This document shows positions 35,069 through 43,895 of a DNA stretch of 49,944 nt, one piece after another. How positions within the stretch are numbered: the first letter of the stretch is position 1; each line of letters begins with the position of its first letter. A program made the translations under genes and the position numbers. The DNA lies in the NCBI GenBank assembly GCA_015055975.1, contig SVHF01000011.1, positions 1 to 49,944 of the forward strand. Reading direction: 5' to 3'. This DNA is from Clostridiales bacterium (GTDB lineage: Bacteria; Bacillota; Clostridia; Christensenellales; UBA3700). The notes beneath the pieces are model-generated. The model had not been told where the DNA came from. It saw nothing but the letters and a program-made list of their open reading frames with translations, and did not search any database.

Positions 35069-36031
35069 TTATTCTTTCATAACTAGAGCAGCTGCTCCTA
35101 AAATTCCAGCATCATTTTGCAAAGATGCGGTCTTTACAACAACTCTTGGGTTGAACTTTCCACCATAAGATTCTGTATCTATCATTTTTTGAAGTGGATT
35201 TGTTAAATAATCTTTTTCTTTAGAAATGCCACCGCCAATTAAGATTGCATCTGGTCTAAAGATGTTCGCCATGTTTAGTAAGCCTACACCAATATATTTA
35301 ATATATTGATCAACAACTGCTTGTCCACCTTTGTCTCCCTTCTTTGCAGCAACGAATGCAGTCTTTCCAGAAACCTTTCCTTCTTCAGCAGCAATTTGAT
35401 GCATTAAAGAATCTTTGTTTTCTGGTAATTCCATAGCGGCTTTTGTTTGTCTAATAAGGGCAGTAGCTGAAGCATATGTTTCCCAACAGCCTCTACTTCC
35501 GCAATTACATTTTTCACCATCAACAACGATTACCATATGTCCTGCTTCTGCGCCAGCGCCAGCTCTACCTTCAAACAATTTACCATCAATAATGATACCT
35601 GAACCAACACCTGTTCCAAGCGTAATAAAGACTATGTCTTTGTATCCTCTACCAGCTCCGAAAACATATTCTCCTAAAGCGGCGCAGTTAGCGTCGTTTG
35701 AAATATATATTGGAAGATTATATTTTTTATGTAGTTCATCAACAACAGGAACATTTTCTAAGGCAATATTGTTACTGTAACGAATAACGCCTCTTTCTGA
35801 ATCAATAGAACCTGGTTGACCAATACCAATACCAACAATATCGTCAATCTTCATATTAGCTTCGTTAAGGATATAATCGATAACTTTAGCTATATCTTCA
35901 CTAATGCTGTATTCTTTTGTGTATTTTGCTGTTGTAGGAATAGCATGTTGAACTAGAATCTTTCCGCTTTCGCTATCAACGATTCCGCCCTTAATGCTCA
36001 TACCACCTACGTCTATTCCGATAAGATACAT
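35069..36031 (-). CDS. ROK-family sugar kinase (probable glucokinase)
   Basis: The 320-residue cytosolic kinase has the ATP-binding start GIDVGGMSIKGGIVD, catalytic Asp in ISNDANCAALGE, GTGVGSGIIIDG, and the zinc motif CNCGSRGCWE that marks the ROK family. No helix-turn-helix is attached, so it is an enzyme rather than a repressor. Glucose is the usual substrate of this type (GlcK), but mannose or N-acetyl sugars remain possible. The ribosome binding site is AGAGGTG. It is monocistronic. Confidence 0.9.
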   Translation of the reverse strand: MYLIGIDVGGMSIKGGIVDSESGKILVQHAIPTTAKYTKEYSISEDIAKVIDYILNEANMKIDDIVGIGIGQPGSIDSERGVIRYSNNIALENVPVVDELHKKYNLPIYISNDANCAALGEYVFGAGRGYKDIVFITLGTGVGSGIIIDGKLFEGRAGAGAEAGHMVIVVDGEKCNCGSRGCWETYASATALIRQTKAAMELPENKDSLMHQIAAEEGKVSGKTAFVAAKKGDKGGQAVVDQYIKYIGVGLLNMANIFRPDAILIGGGISKEKDYLTNPLQKMIDTESYGGKFNPRVVVKTASLQNDAGILGAAALVMKE

Positions 36032-36180
36032 GATCCACCTCTTAAATATTTAAATTTTTGTGTGTAAAAATATTATAGAACAAAATATAGTATTATTCAA
36101 TAATAAAATAAACGTGATTGAAGAAAGTGTAAAGTGCGCAAAAAACGCAAAAATTGCGCATTTATAGAGTGCAACACATA

Positions 36181-36269
36181 CTTGTCACACTAAAAAATAG
36201 CACTTGTCACACTTATTTTTGATTTTTGAATAATATCGATAAAAACTACATAAATTGCCTGTCACACTT
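36181..36269. repeat. Three TGTCACACT direct repeats upstream of ftsH
   Basis: CTTGTCACACT occurs at 36181 and 36203, exactly 22 bp apart (two helical turns), and TGTCACACTT occurs at 36260. A fourth, weaker GTCACGCG follows at about 36278. The last copy ends 31 bp before the -35 of ftsH. The spacing is what a regulator binding site would show. Confidence 0.6.
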
Positions 36270-36300
36270 TAATTGCCGTCACGCGCGCTTTCTTTATTTA

Positions 36301-36329
36301 TTGACATTTTAAGAAATGTTATTTATTAT
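36301..36329 (+). promoter_or_regulatory. Predicted ftsH promoter
   Basis: Perfect TTGACA, 17 bp, TATTAT. Transcription would start about 20 nt before the ftsH start codon. Confidence 0.75.
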
Positions 36330-36357
36330 TGATATTGACTTAATCGAGGTAATTATT

Positions 36358-38370
36358 ATGAATAATAAAAACAAAAGAGCTGCACTTAGATATATCATCA
36401 TATCGCTAGTTGCGATTGTTTTGATTGTTATGTTGTGGTTGATCATCTATAGAAACCAAAACAAACCACAAGAGGTTTCTTTCGATACGATGATCTCTCA
36501 AATCAAAAATGGAGAAGTAACAGGAGTTTATGTTTCTGGCGGCTATACCGTTTACTACACAACAGATGCAGATTTAACAAAATTTAACAAAAATCCATCG
36601 CAATATGCTAAAAATTATGCGCAAGTTCCTTCAAGAACTTCAATTTATGAAGAATTGAAAGAAGCAGGCTACACAAAGACTGTTGTTTATGATAATCCAT
36701 CTAACACAACATCGTGGACATCATACATTGTTCCAGTTCTAGGATTACTTGTAATGGTTGGAATGGCATTCTTCTTATTTAAGTCTGTAGGTGGACAAAA
36801 TAAGCAAGCAATGGCATTTGGTAAAACTCGTGCTAGATTAACGAGAAATGTAAAAGTTAGATTCTCAGATGTCGCTGGTGCTGAAGAAGAAAAAGAAGAA
36901 TTACAAGAAATCGTTGAATTCTTGAAATCTCCAGATAAGTTTAAAAAGCTTGGTGCTAGAGTTCCAAAGGGCGTATTGCTAGTTGGTCCTCCAGGAACAG
37001 GTAAGACATTATTTGCTAAAGCTGTAGCTGGTGAAAGTAATGTAAACTTCTTCTCAATTTCTGGTTCAGACTTCGTTGAAATGTTCGTTGGTACAGGTGC
37101 TGCGAGAGTTAGAGATTTGTTCGATCAAGCGCAAAAAAACAAACCATGTATCGTATTTATTGATGAAATTGATGCTGTAGGAAGACAAAGAGGCGCAGGC
37201 CTTGGCGGTGGAAACGACGAAAGAGAGCAAACACTAAACCAATTACTTGTACAAATGGATGGTTTTGAAGAAAGTACAGATATTATCGTAATGGCAGCAA
37301 CAAACAGAGCTGATGTTTTAGACCCAGCTTTATTAAGACCAGGTCGTTTCGATAGACAAATCTATGTTCATATGCCAGATGTTAAGGGTAGAGAAGAAAT
37401 CTTAAAGGTTCATTCTCGTCAAAAACCACTTGCTCCAGATGTAACATTCAAGACAGTTGCCAGAATGACAACAGGATTCTCAGGAGCCGATCTTGAAAAC
37501 TTATTAAATGAAGCTGCAATCTTAGCTGCAAGAAACAATAGATCAGTAATTGTTATGGAAGATATCTTAGAAGGTATTAACAAAGTTATTGCTGGTCCTC
37601 AAAAGAAGAGCAGAGTTGTTACAGATTCAGATAAGCGTATAACAGCATACCACGAATCAGGACACGCAATTGTAGCAAGATTATTGCCAAATTGTGATGA
37701 AGTTCAAGAAGTAAGTATTATTCCTCGTGGACAAGCAGCCGGTTATACTCTAACTCGCCCAGAAACAGACGATAGCCATGTAACAAAGAATAAGCTAAAC
37801 GATACAATTGCTATGATGCTTGGTGGTCGTGCTGCAGAAGAAATCGTAATTAAAGATATTTCTACAGGCGCATCTAATGATATTGAACGCGCAAGCTCTA
37901 TTGCAAGAAGAATGGTTGTTGAATGGGGTATGAGTGATGTTATTGGTAATATGTTCTTAGGCGCAGACAAGGAAGTTTTCCTAGGAAAAGATTATGGAAC
38001 AGCACATAACTATTCTGAAGAAATGGCAGGAAAGATTGATACTGAAATCAAGGGAATTATAGACAAAAACTATGAAATTGCTAAAAATCTCTTGTCAAAG
38101 AATAGAAAAGTATTAGATAATATGGTCAAGGTTCTTTTCGAGAAGGAAACTATTTATACAGATGATGTAGATATGTTATTCGACGGAAAGAGCGCTGAAG
38201 AAGTTATCAAAGCTATCGACGATAGAGAAGCTTCTAAAGAAAAGTATAAGAAAAAAGAAACTCAACCAGTAGTTGAGGAAACAAAAGAAGTAGATAATCC
38301 TTTTGAAGAAACAATTGAACCAGTAACGGTAGTTTCAAAAGAGGAAGAAAAAAAGGACGACAATGAATAA
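36358..38370 (+). CDS. ftsH: ATP-dependent zinc metalloprotease FtsH
   Basis: A membrane AAA+ protease that removes misfolded membrane and regulatory proteins. The 670 residues hold a first helix ([19 protein letters not shown]), an outer domain, a second helix ([17 protein letters not shown]), Walker [14 protein letters not shown], Walker B IVFIDEID, the second region of homology ([17 protein letters not shown]), and the zinc site HESGH. I chose the ATG at 36358, after GAGGT. An in-frame ATG at 36316 lies inside the promoter. The acidic C-terminal tail is typical. Confidence 0.97.
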   Translation: MNNKNKRAALRYIIISLVAIVLIVMLWLIIYRNQNKPQEVSFDTMISQIKNGEVTGVYVSGGYTVYYTTDADLTKFNKNPSQYAKNYAQVPSRTSIYEELKEAGYTKTVVYDNPSNTTSWTSYIVPVLGLLVMVGMAFFLFKSVGGQNKQAMAFGKTRARLTRNVKVRFSDVAGAEEEKEELQEIVEFLKSPDKFKKLGARVPKGVLLVGPPGTGKTLFAKAVAGESNVNFFSISGSDFVEMFVGTGAARVRDLFDQAQKNKPCIVFIDEIDAVGRQRGAGLGGGNDEREQTLNQLLVQMDGFEESTDIIVMAATNRADVLDPALLRPGRFDRQIYVHMPDVKGREEILKVHSRQKPLAPDVTFKTVARMTTGFSGADLENLLNEAAILAARNNRSVIVMEDILEGINKVIAGPQKKSRVVTDSDKRITAYHESGHAIVARLLPNCDEVQEVSIIPRGQAAGYTLTRPETDDSHVTKNKLNDTIAMMLGGRAAEEIVIKDISTGASNDIERASSIARRMVVEWGMSDVIGNMFLGADKEVFLGKDYGTAHNYSEEMAGKIDTEIKGIIDKNYEIAKNLLSKNRKVLDNMVKVLFEKETIYTDDVDMLFDGKSAEEVIKAIDDREASKEKYKKKETQPVVEETKEVDNPFEETIEPVTVVSKEEEKKDDNE

Positions 38371-38485
38371 GATGTTTAATAGAATCATTAGCATTATTAT
38401 TAACGAGATTAGCATTATTGCTGATCTCCTTATTCGCGCTCTAGACCTGCTAATAATTAGTAATAGGGGCACGGTGCTAAGTTAA
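38363..38485 (+). CDS. Candidate 40-residue Ile/Leu-rich ORF overlapping the ftsH stop
   Basis: The ATG overlaps the last codons of ftsH and has AAGGA 7 nt upstream, so coupling is likely. Of 40 residues, 17 are Ile or Leu, in blocks such as IISIII, ISII, LLIRAL and LLII. This composition resembles branched-chain amino acid leader peptides. Inside the frame, GAGATTAGCA and TGCTGATCTC form a hairpin, and the 12-mer ATTAGCATTATT is repeated (38387 and 38408). A second hairpin and a terminator follow. It could instead be a small amphipathic membrane protein, or the structure may be RNA only. The rare codons (CTC, CTG, AGG, CGC) are unlike those of its neighbours. Confidence 0.45.
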   Translation: MNKMFNRIISIIINEISIIADLLIRALDLLIISNRGTVLS

Positions 38486-38512
38486 TAAACATTGTCGCAA
38501 TGTATTAGTTAA
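38483..38512 (+). other. Hairpin after the Ile/Leu-rich ORF
   Basis: ACATTG-TCG-CAATGT is a perfect stem with further imperfect AT pairing outside it. It lies directly after the ORF stop and 7 nt before the terminator stem, where an antiterminator could be. Confidence 0.4.
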
Positions 38513-38518
38513 TTTAAA

Positions 38519-38556
38519 TCGGTTGCCCAAAGAAATTTAAGGCAACTGATTTTTTA
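38519..38556 (+). terminator. Terminator between ftsH and the 2-oxoacid operon
   Basis: TCGGTTGCC pairs with GGCAACTGA over 9 bp (one wobble), followed by a run of six T. It may end ftsH transcription or act as an attenuator for the operon. Confidence 0.8.
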
Positions 38557-38570
38557 TTATCTAATAGTGT

Positions 38571-38600
38571 TTGACATGACGCGCCTAATAAATATATAAC
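38571..38600 (+). promoter_or_regulatory. Predicted promoter of the 2-oxoacid/acyl-CoA operon
   Basis: Perfect TTGACA, an 18-bp spacer and TATAAC. The 55-nt leader contains ACGCGT at 38616. Confidence 0.65.
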
Positions 38601-38661
38601 TATAAACGCACAAACACGCGTAAATAATATATAAAACAAAATCAAAACAAGGAGAAATCGC

Positions 38662-41178
38662 ATGAAATTATCATTTTCAAACAACGGATGGGATGAGTCG
38701 TTTAGCGAAATAGTCGCTTTAGCTAGCGAATATGGCTTAGACGGAATTGAAATCCACAATCCATACCAAGAATCTTTTATGAAAGAAGAACCTTTTGCTG
38801 AGGAGAACTTAGAAAAGACACAAAAGACACTTGGTGATCATTCTCTGAAAATTTCTTGTTTTGATGTTATTGGAAATATTGCTGACGATTCAAAAATGTA
38901 CGCAACTATAAGAGAGATTAAATCTACTGTAAAGCTTGCGAATCGTTTTGGATGTCAATTTGTTAGATTGCGTGCTTTAAAAGTTAAATTTGGTATCGAT
39001 GACGCTGTCGATGAAAAAGTTATTGAACTTTTAAATAACGTTATTGCATGTGCTGAAGAAAACAACGTAACACTTTTAATCGAAACAATGGGTGTTTATT
39101 CAAACACTGAAAGATTAAGAGCAATCTTGGCTTATTTCAATAACGACCACATTGCTGCTTTGTGGGATCCATCTCACACAGTAAACTTTGGCGCAGAAAC
39201 ACCAGCAAAGACAGTTGGTAACTTAGGCGCATACATAAAGCACGTACACATAAAAGATATTAAGAAAGAAGAAGGAAGATTCAAGTACTCATTAATGGGC
39301 GAAGGCGAATTGCCATTCAAATTAATATTTGAAGCTTTGCGTTGTATTGATTATAGAAACTATTTATCTGTAGAAATCAAGTTACATAGTTTGTTTAATG
39401 TTAACGGAAAGAGATTATTATCTTCTTCTATCGACTTTATTAGAAAATTCGATGTTAAAAAGCAAATAGACTTTGCAGAAAATAATGGCGAATTATATAA
39501 GAGCAAGAGAGGCAAGGGACAATATGTTTGGGAAAAGGAAAAATTAATCAATTATACATTCCCACAAGTATTGGACAGAATGTGCAAAGAATTCCCAGAT
39601 CAAATTGCTTTTGATTACACTCTATATGATTACAAGCGCACATATGTTGAATTTAGAAACGATGTTGATACATTTGCAAGATCTTTAATCCACATGGGAG
39701 TAAAGCCAGGTGATCACGTAGCTATTTGGGCTACAAACGTTCCAGCTTGGTATATAACTTTCTGGGCAACAATAAAGATTGGTGCAGTATTAGTTGCTAT
39801 GAACACAGCATATAAGAGCCACGAGGCAGAATATCTTCTAAAGCAATCAGATACTCATACAGTTGTTATCGTAAAGGGATTTAGAGATTCAGATTATGCT
39901 GGAATCATTAACGAATTATGTCCAGAACTTGCATCAACAAGAAAAGGTGAACACTTACACGCAAAAAGATTACCATTCTTGAGAAATGTTATAACAATCG
40001 ATTTTGATATGCCAGGATGCTACAACTTCAACGAAGCTATGAACTTGGCTGAAAACGTAGATATCGAAGAAGTATATAAAAGAGCAGCAAACATCGATGT
40101 AAACGATGTATGTAACATGCAATATACATCTGGAACAACAGGATTCCCAAAAGGTGTTATGTTAACTCACTTTAACGTAGTTAATAATGGTAAGAACATC
40201 GGAGATAGAATGGATTTATCTACAGAAGATAGAATGATGATCCAAGTTCCTATGTTCCACTGCTTTGGTATGGTACTTGCCATGACAGCTGCTATGACTC
40301 ACGGCGTATCATTATATCCACTTCCAGTATATAGACCAAATCATGCACTTCAATGTGTTAACGATAAAAAGATCACTTGTTTCCATGGCGTTCCAACAAT
40401 GTTTATCGGAATGTTGTCTCATGAAGACTTTGCAAAAACAGACTTTTCTCATATGAGAACAGGTATCATGGCAGGAAGCCCATGTCCAGTTCCAGTTATG
40501 AAAGAAGTTTTGAACAAGATGAACATGAAAGAAATCACTATCGTTTATGGACAAACAGAAGCATCTCCAGGATGTACTATGAGTTCAACAGACGATTCTA
40601 TGGAAGTAAGAGTAGAAACAGTAGGAAGACCATTGCCATATATTGAATGTGGAATAGTTAACCCAGAAACAAATGAATTCTTGGGCGACAATGAAGTTGG
40701 TGAATTTGTAGCAAGAGGATACAACGTAATGAAAGGCTACTACAAATTACCACAAGAAACATTCCAAGTTATCGATGCTGATGGATGGTTACATACAGGC
40801 GACCTTTCTATGAGAACAGAAGATGGCAACTACAAGATAACTGGTAGATTAAAGGATATGATTATTCGTGGTGGTGAAAACTTATATCCAAAGGAAATCG
40901 AAGATTTCATGTACACAATCCCAAAAGTTAAGGATGTACAAGTAGTTGGTGTTCCTGATGAAAAATACGGTGAAGAAGCTTATGCATTTGTTATTTTAAA
41001 CGATGGCGAAGAAGCAACAGTTGAAGAAATCAAGGAATATATGGGCGAGAGAATTGCAAAGCACAAGATTCCAAGATATATAGAATTCACAAAGTCATTC
41101 CCAATGAATGTTGCCGGAAAGATTTTGAAGTACAAGATGCGTGAAGACGCAAAGGCTAGAATACAAGGATTAAGATAA
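38662..41178 (+). CDS. Xylose-isomerase-like TIM barrel fused to an AMP-forming acyl-CoA synthetase
   Basis: An 838-residue fusion. Residues 1 to about 270 form a sugar-phosphate isomerase/epimerase-type TIM barrel whose metal ligands look intact: Glu in LLIETMG, Asp and His in LWDPSHT, His in KHVHIKD, and Glu in LSVEIK. Residues of about 290-838 are an adenylate-forming ligase with P-loop YTSGTTGFPKG, YGQTEASPG, GWLHTGD, and GRLKDMIIRGGENLYPKEIE, plus the catalytic Lys near the C-terminus (AGKILKYKMR). It would activate a carboxylic acid to acyl-CoA using ATP; the acid is unknown. It leads the operon, with the next gene overlapping its stop. GGAG precedes the ATG. The role of the barrel is not evident. 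Confidence 0.88.
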   Translation: MKLSFSNNGWDESFSEIVALASEYGLDGIEIHNPYQESFMKEEPFAEENLEKTQKTLGDHSLKISCFDVIGNIADDSKMYATIREIKSTVKLANRFGCQFVRLRALKVKFGIDDAVDEKVIELLNNVIACAEENNVTLLIETMGVYSNTERLRAILAYFNNDHIAALWDPSHTVNFGAETPAKTVGNLGAYIKHVHIKDIKKEEGRFKYSLMGEGELPFKLIFEALRCIDYRNYLSVEIKLHSLFNVNGKRLLSSSIDFIRKFDVKKQIDFAENNGELYKSKRGKGQYVWEKEKLINYTFPQVLDRMCKEFPDQIAFDYTLYDYKRTYVEFRNDVDTFARSLIHMGVKPGDHVAIWATNVPAWYITFWATIKIGAVLVAMNTAYKSHEAEYLLKQSDTHTVVIVKGFRDSDYAGIINELCPELASTRKGEHLHAKRLPFLRNVITIDFDMPGCYNFNEAMNLAENVDIEEVYKRAANIDVNDVCNMQYTSGTTGFPKGVMLTHFNVVNNGKNIGDRMDLSTEDRMMIQVPMFHCFGMVLAMTAAMTHGVSLYPLPVYRPNHALQCVNDKKITCFHGVPTMFIGMLSHEDFAKTDFSHMRTGIMAGSPCPVPVMKEVLNKMNMKEITIVYGQTEASPGCTMSSTDDSMEVRVETVGRPLPYIECGIVNPETNEFLGDNEVGEFVARGYNVMKGYYKLPQETFQVIDADGWLHTGDLSMRTEDGNYKITGRLKDMIIRGGENLYPKEIEDFMYTIPKVKDVQVVGVPDEKYGEEAYAFVILNDGEEATVEEIKEYMGERIAKHKIPRYIEFTKSFPMNVAGKILKYKMREDAKARIQGLR

Positions 41179-41846
41179 TGGACGCAAAGAGAGTAACACT
41201 TTTTTCTGGACACTATGGTTCTGGTAAGACAAACGTAGCTCTAAACTACGCAATTTACCTAAAAGAAAAAGGTGAAGACGTAGAAATCTACGACATGGAC
41301 ATTGTAAACCCATATTTTAGAACGCTAGACGGAAAAGATATGTTAGATAAACATGGAATACCTCTAGTTGTATCAGATTATGCAAATACGAACGTTGACG
41401 TTCCAGCTATGAATAGTGGTGCATATAGAATGATACATGACAAATCAAAGTTAGCAGTAGTTGACGTTGGCGGAGATGATAGAGGAGCTCTAGCTTTAGG
41501 CAGATTCGAAAAAGCTTTAAAAGAAGAAGGCAATTTCGATATGCTACTTGTTATAAACAAGTACAGATTTGAAACACAAAACGCTCAAGATACATTAGAA
41601 ATAATGAGAGAGATTGAGTATGCTTGTGGAATACCATTTACTGGCATTGTAAATGATTCAAATCTAGGAAAAGAAACAACAGCAAAAACAGTACTTAATA
41701 GTTTAGATTTCGCAAACGAAGTATCTAAGCTAACAGGATTGCCAATAAAGTTCACCTGTGTCGAGAGGGGGCTTTATGACGAATTAAAAAACAAGATAAA
41801 TAATCTAGTTCCAATTGACGTAATTCATTACGGCGTTTGGTGCTAA
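41178..41846 (+). CDS. P-loop ATP-binding protein of the ParA/MinD/CobQ class, function unknown
   Basis: The 222-residue protein has a Walker A GHYGSGKTN at about 11-19, DMDIVNPYFR (switch I region), VVDVGGDDRGA (Walker B and switch II) and a base-recognition INKYRF. This places it in the SIMIBI group with MinD- and CooC-like proteins. The deviant Walker A Lys typical of ParA (KGG) is not present. It overlaps the upstream fusion gene (TAATG) and precedes the oxidoreductase genes, so it may help assemble or load the iron-sulfur enzyme. That is inference from position. Confidence 0.75.
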   Translation: MDAKRVTLFSGHYGSGKTNVALNYAIYLKEKGEDVEIYDMDIVNPYFRTLDGKDMLDKHGIPLVVSDYANTNVDVPAMNSGAYRMIHDKSKLAVVDVGGDDRGALALGRFEKALKEEGNFDMLLVINKYRFETQNAQDTLEIMREIEYACGIPFTGIVNDSNLGKETTAKTVLNSLDFANEVSKLTGLPIKFTCVERGLYDELKNKINNLVPIDVIHYGVWC

Positions 41847-41862
41847 GTAGAGGAGATGTGAA

Positions 41863-42069
41863 ATGGCAAAAGTTACATTTAACGAGGACAGATGCAAAGG
41901 TTGTGGACTTTGTGTTACTGCATGTCCAAAAAAGTTAGTTCAACTATCTAACAGAATGAATTCGAAAGGATATCATCCAGCTGAAATAACTAATCAAGAA
42001 GCATGTATTGGATGCGCTAGCTGCGCTATTATGTGCCCAGATACTGTTATTACAGTTCAAATGAAGTAG
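41863..42069 (+). CDS. 2[4Fe-4S] ferredoxin, probable delta subunit of the oxidoreductase
   Basis: A 68-residue protein with two cluster motifs: CKGCGLCVTACP and CIGCASCAIMCP. It carries electrons from the 2-oxoacid oxidoreductase to soluble ferredoxin. It sits 11 nt before the alpha subunit gene and has a strong GAGGAG. In VOR- and KOR-type enzymes this subunit is a separate small gene, as here. Confidence 0.92.
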   Translation: MAKVTFNEDRCKGCGLCVTACPKKLVQLSNRMNSKGYHPAEITNQEACIGCASCAIMCPDTVITVQMK

Positions 42070-42080
42070 GAGGCGTGATT

Positions 42081-43136
42081 ATGGCAGAAAAGGTTTTAAT
42101 GAAAGGAAATGAAGCATTAGCAGAAGCTGCTATCACAGCAGGATGCAGACACTACTTCGGTTATCCAATTACTCCACAAACAGAAGTAGCCGCATATATG
42201 GCTAAAAGAATGCCAAAGATTGGTGGTACATTCTTACAAGCAGAAAGCGAAGTTGCTGCAATTAACATGGTATTAGGTGCAGGAGCTGCTGGTGTAAGAT
42301 CAATGACAAGTTCATCAAGCCCTGGTATTTCTCTAAAGAGTGAAGGAATTTCTTACATGGCAGGATGTGATGTTCCAGCACTTATCGTAAACGTAGAAAG
42401 AGGCGGTCCAGGTTTAGGTGGTATTCAACCATCTCAATCAGACTATTTCCAAGCAACAAAGGGTGGCGGCCACGGCGATTACCACTTAATCGTTTTAGCT
42501 CCAGCTTCTGTTCAAGAAATGTATAGTTTAACAATTAAAGGTTTTGAACTTGCAGATAGCTACAGAGTTCCAACAATGATTTTAACTGATGGTACAATCG
42601 GACAAATGATGGAACCAGTATCTTTAGATGCGGTAGAAGTTAAGCAATTTGATAAGCCATGGGCAGCATGCGGACAAAGAGGCAGAGATCATAGAAACAT
42701 CATCAACTCTTTAAGTTTGAAGCCAGAAGAATTAGAGCAATGGAACAAGGCAAGATACGAAAGATACGAAATTATTAAAGATAAAGAAGTTATGTACGAA
42801 GAGTTCATGATGGATGATGCTGAAGTATGTGTCGTAGCTTTTGGTATTGCATCAAGAGTTTCAAAGAATGCTATTGTTGAAGCAAGAAAGCAAGGAATCA
42901 AGGTTGGTATGATTAGACCTATTACTCTATGGCCATTCCCAGATAAGGTTCTAAAAGCAGCAGCTGAAAAGTGCAAAGCATTCGTTTCTGTAGAATTATC
43001 TATGGGACAAATGATAGACGATGTAAGACTTGCAATCGAATGCAAAAAGCCAGTTCTATTATGCAGCAGAACAGGCGGTATGATTATGTCACCAGACGAA
43101 GTCGTTGCAAAGATTCAAGAAGCATCTAAGGTGTAG
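42081..43136 (+). CDS. vorB: 2-oxoacid:ferredoxin oxidoreductase, alpha subunit (VorB type)
   Basis: The 351-residue subunit combines domains I and II of pyruvate:ferredoxin oxidoreductase: YFGYPITPQTEV and AESEVAAINMVLGAGAAG near the start (TPP pyrimidine side), SSSPGISLKSEG, then VERGGPGLGG and a transketolase C-terminal domain (IRPITLWPFP). Similar proteins are annotated 3-methyl-2-oxobutanoate dehydrogenase subunit VorB, but 2-oxoglutarate and aryl-pyruvate enzymes share the layout, so the substrate is uncertain. The ATG at 42081 follows AGGAGG; an earlier frame start overlaps the ferredoxin gene. Confidence 0.9.
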   Translation: MAEKVLMKGNEALAEAAITAGCRHYFGYPITPQTEVAAYMAKRMPKIGGTFLQAESEVAAINMVLGAGAAGVRSMTSSSSPGISLKSEGISYMAGCDVPALIVNVERGGPGLGGIQPSQSDYFQATKGGGHGDYHLIVLAPASVQEMYSLTIKGFELADSYRVPTMILTDGTIGQMMEPVSLDAVEVKQFDKPWAACGQRGRDHRNIINSLSLKPEELEQWNKARYERYEIIKDKEVMYEEFMMDDAEVCVVAFGIASRVSKNAIVEARKQGIKVGMIRPITLWPFPDKVLKAAAEKCKAFVSVELSMGQMIDDVRLAIECKKPVLLCSRTGGMIMSPDEVVAKIQEASKV

Positions 43137-43148
43137 GAGGTAAGAAAT

Positions 43149-43895
43149 ATGGATTTCAAGAAAACTAAAGGTTTAACAGACGCTCCACTTCATTATTGTC
43201 CAGGATGTACTCATGGTATTATCCATAGATTAGTAGCAGAATGCTTAGAAGAATTAGGAGTTCTAGACAGAACAGTTGGCGTAGCATCAGTAGGATGTAG
43301 CGTATTTACATATAACTATTTCAATTGTGATATGGTTCAAGCAGCTCACGGACGTGCTCCAGCAGTAGCTACAGGTATTAAGAGAGCTAGACCAGACGAT
43401 ATCGTTTTCACATATCAAGGTGATGGCGACTTAGCAGCTATTGGTACAGCTGAAACAGTTCACTCTGCAGCAAGAAACGAAAATATCACAATCATCTTCG
43501 TAAACAATGCAATTTATGGTATGACTGGTGGACAAATGGCTCCAACAACTCTTCCAAATCAAGTTACACAAACATCTCCATATGGAAGAGATGTAACAGT
43601 TGTAGGTTACCCAGTAAAGGTTTGCGAAATGTTATCTCAAGTAGATGGCGCATCATATGTAGAAAGAGTTGCAGTAAATAATGTTAAAAACATTATGAAG
43701 GCAAAGAAGGCAATTAAGAAAGCATTCCAAAACCAAATCGATGGCAAAGGATTCTCTCTAATTGAAGTATTATCTACATGTCCAACAAACTGGGGTAAAT
43801 CTCCAGCAGATGCAATCAAGTGGTTAGATGAAAATATGGCAACATATTATCCACTAGGAGTATATAAAGACAAGGAGGCAACAAAGAATGACTAG
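43149..43895 (+). CDS. vorA: 2-oxoacid:ferredoxin oxidoreductase, beta (TPP-binding) subunit
   Basis: The 248-residue subunit binds thiamine diphosphate and a [4Fe-4S] cluster. The TPP motif starts with GDGDLAAIG and ends with NNAIYGMTGGQ. Cluster cysteines lie in YCPGCTHG and VGCSVF, and late in LSTCPTNWG. AGGAGG precedes the ATG. The gene overlaps the gamma subunit gene by 8 nt. The symbol is by analogy with the VOR nomenclature. Confidence 0.9.
   Translation: MDFKKTKGLTDAPLHYCPGCTHGIIHRLVAECLEELGVLDRTVGVASVGCSVFTYNYFNCDMVQAAHGRAPAVATGIKRARPDDIVFTYQGDGDLAAIGTAETVHSAARNENITIIFVNNAIYGMTGGQMAPTTLPNQVTQTSPYGRDVTVVGYPVKVCEMLSQVDGASYVERVAVNNVKNIMKAKKAIKKAFQNQIDGKGFSLIEVLSTCPTNWGKSPADAIKWLDENMATYYPLGVYKDKEATKND

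Noticed and set aside
36316..36357. Upstream ATG extension of ftsH
   Set aside because: That ATG lies between the -35 and -10 boxes of the predicted promoter and has no Shine-Dalgarno; the ATG at 36358 has GAGGT.
38363..38661. T-box leader before the 2-oxoacid operon
   Set aside because: The conserved T-box sequence (AGGGTGGNACCGCG type) and specifier-loop layout are not present.
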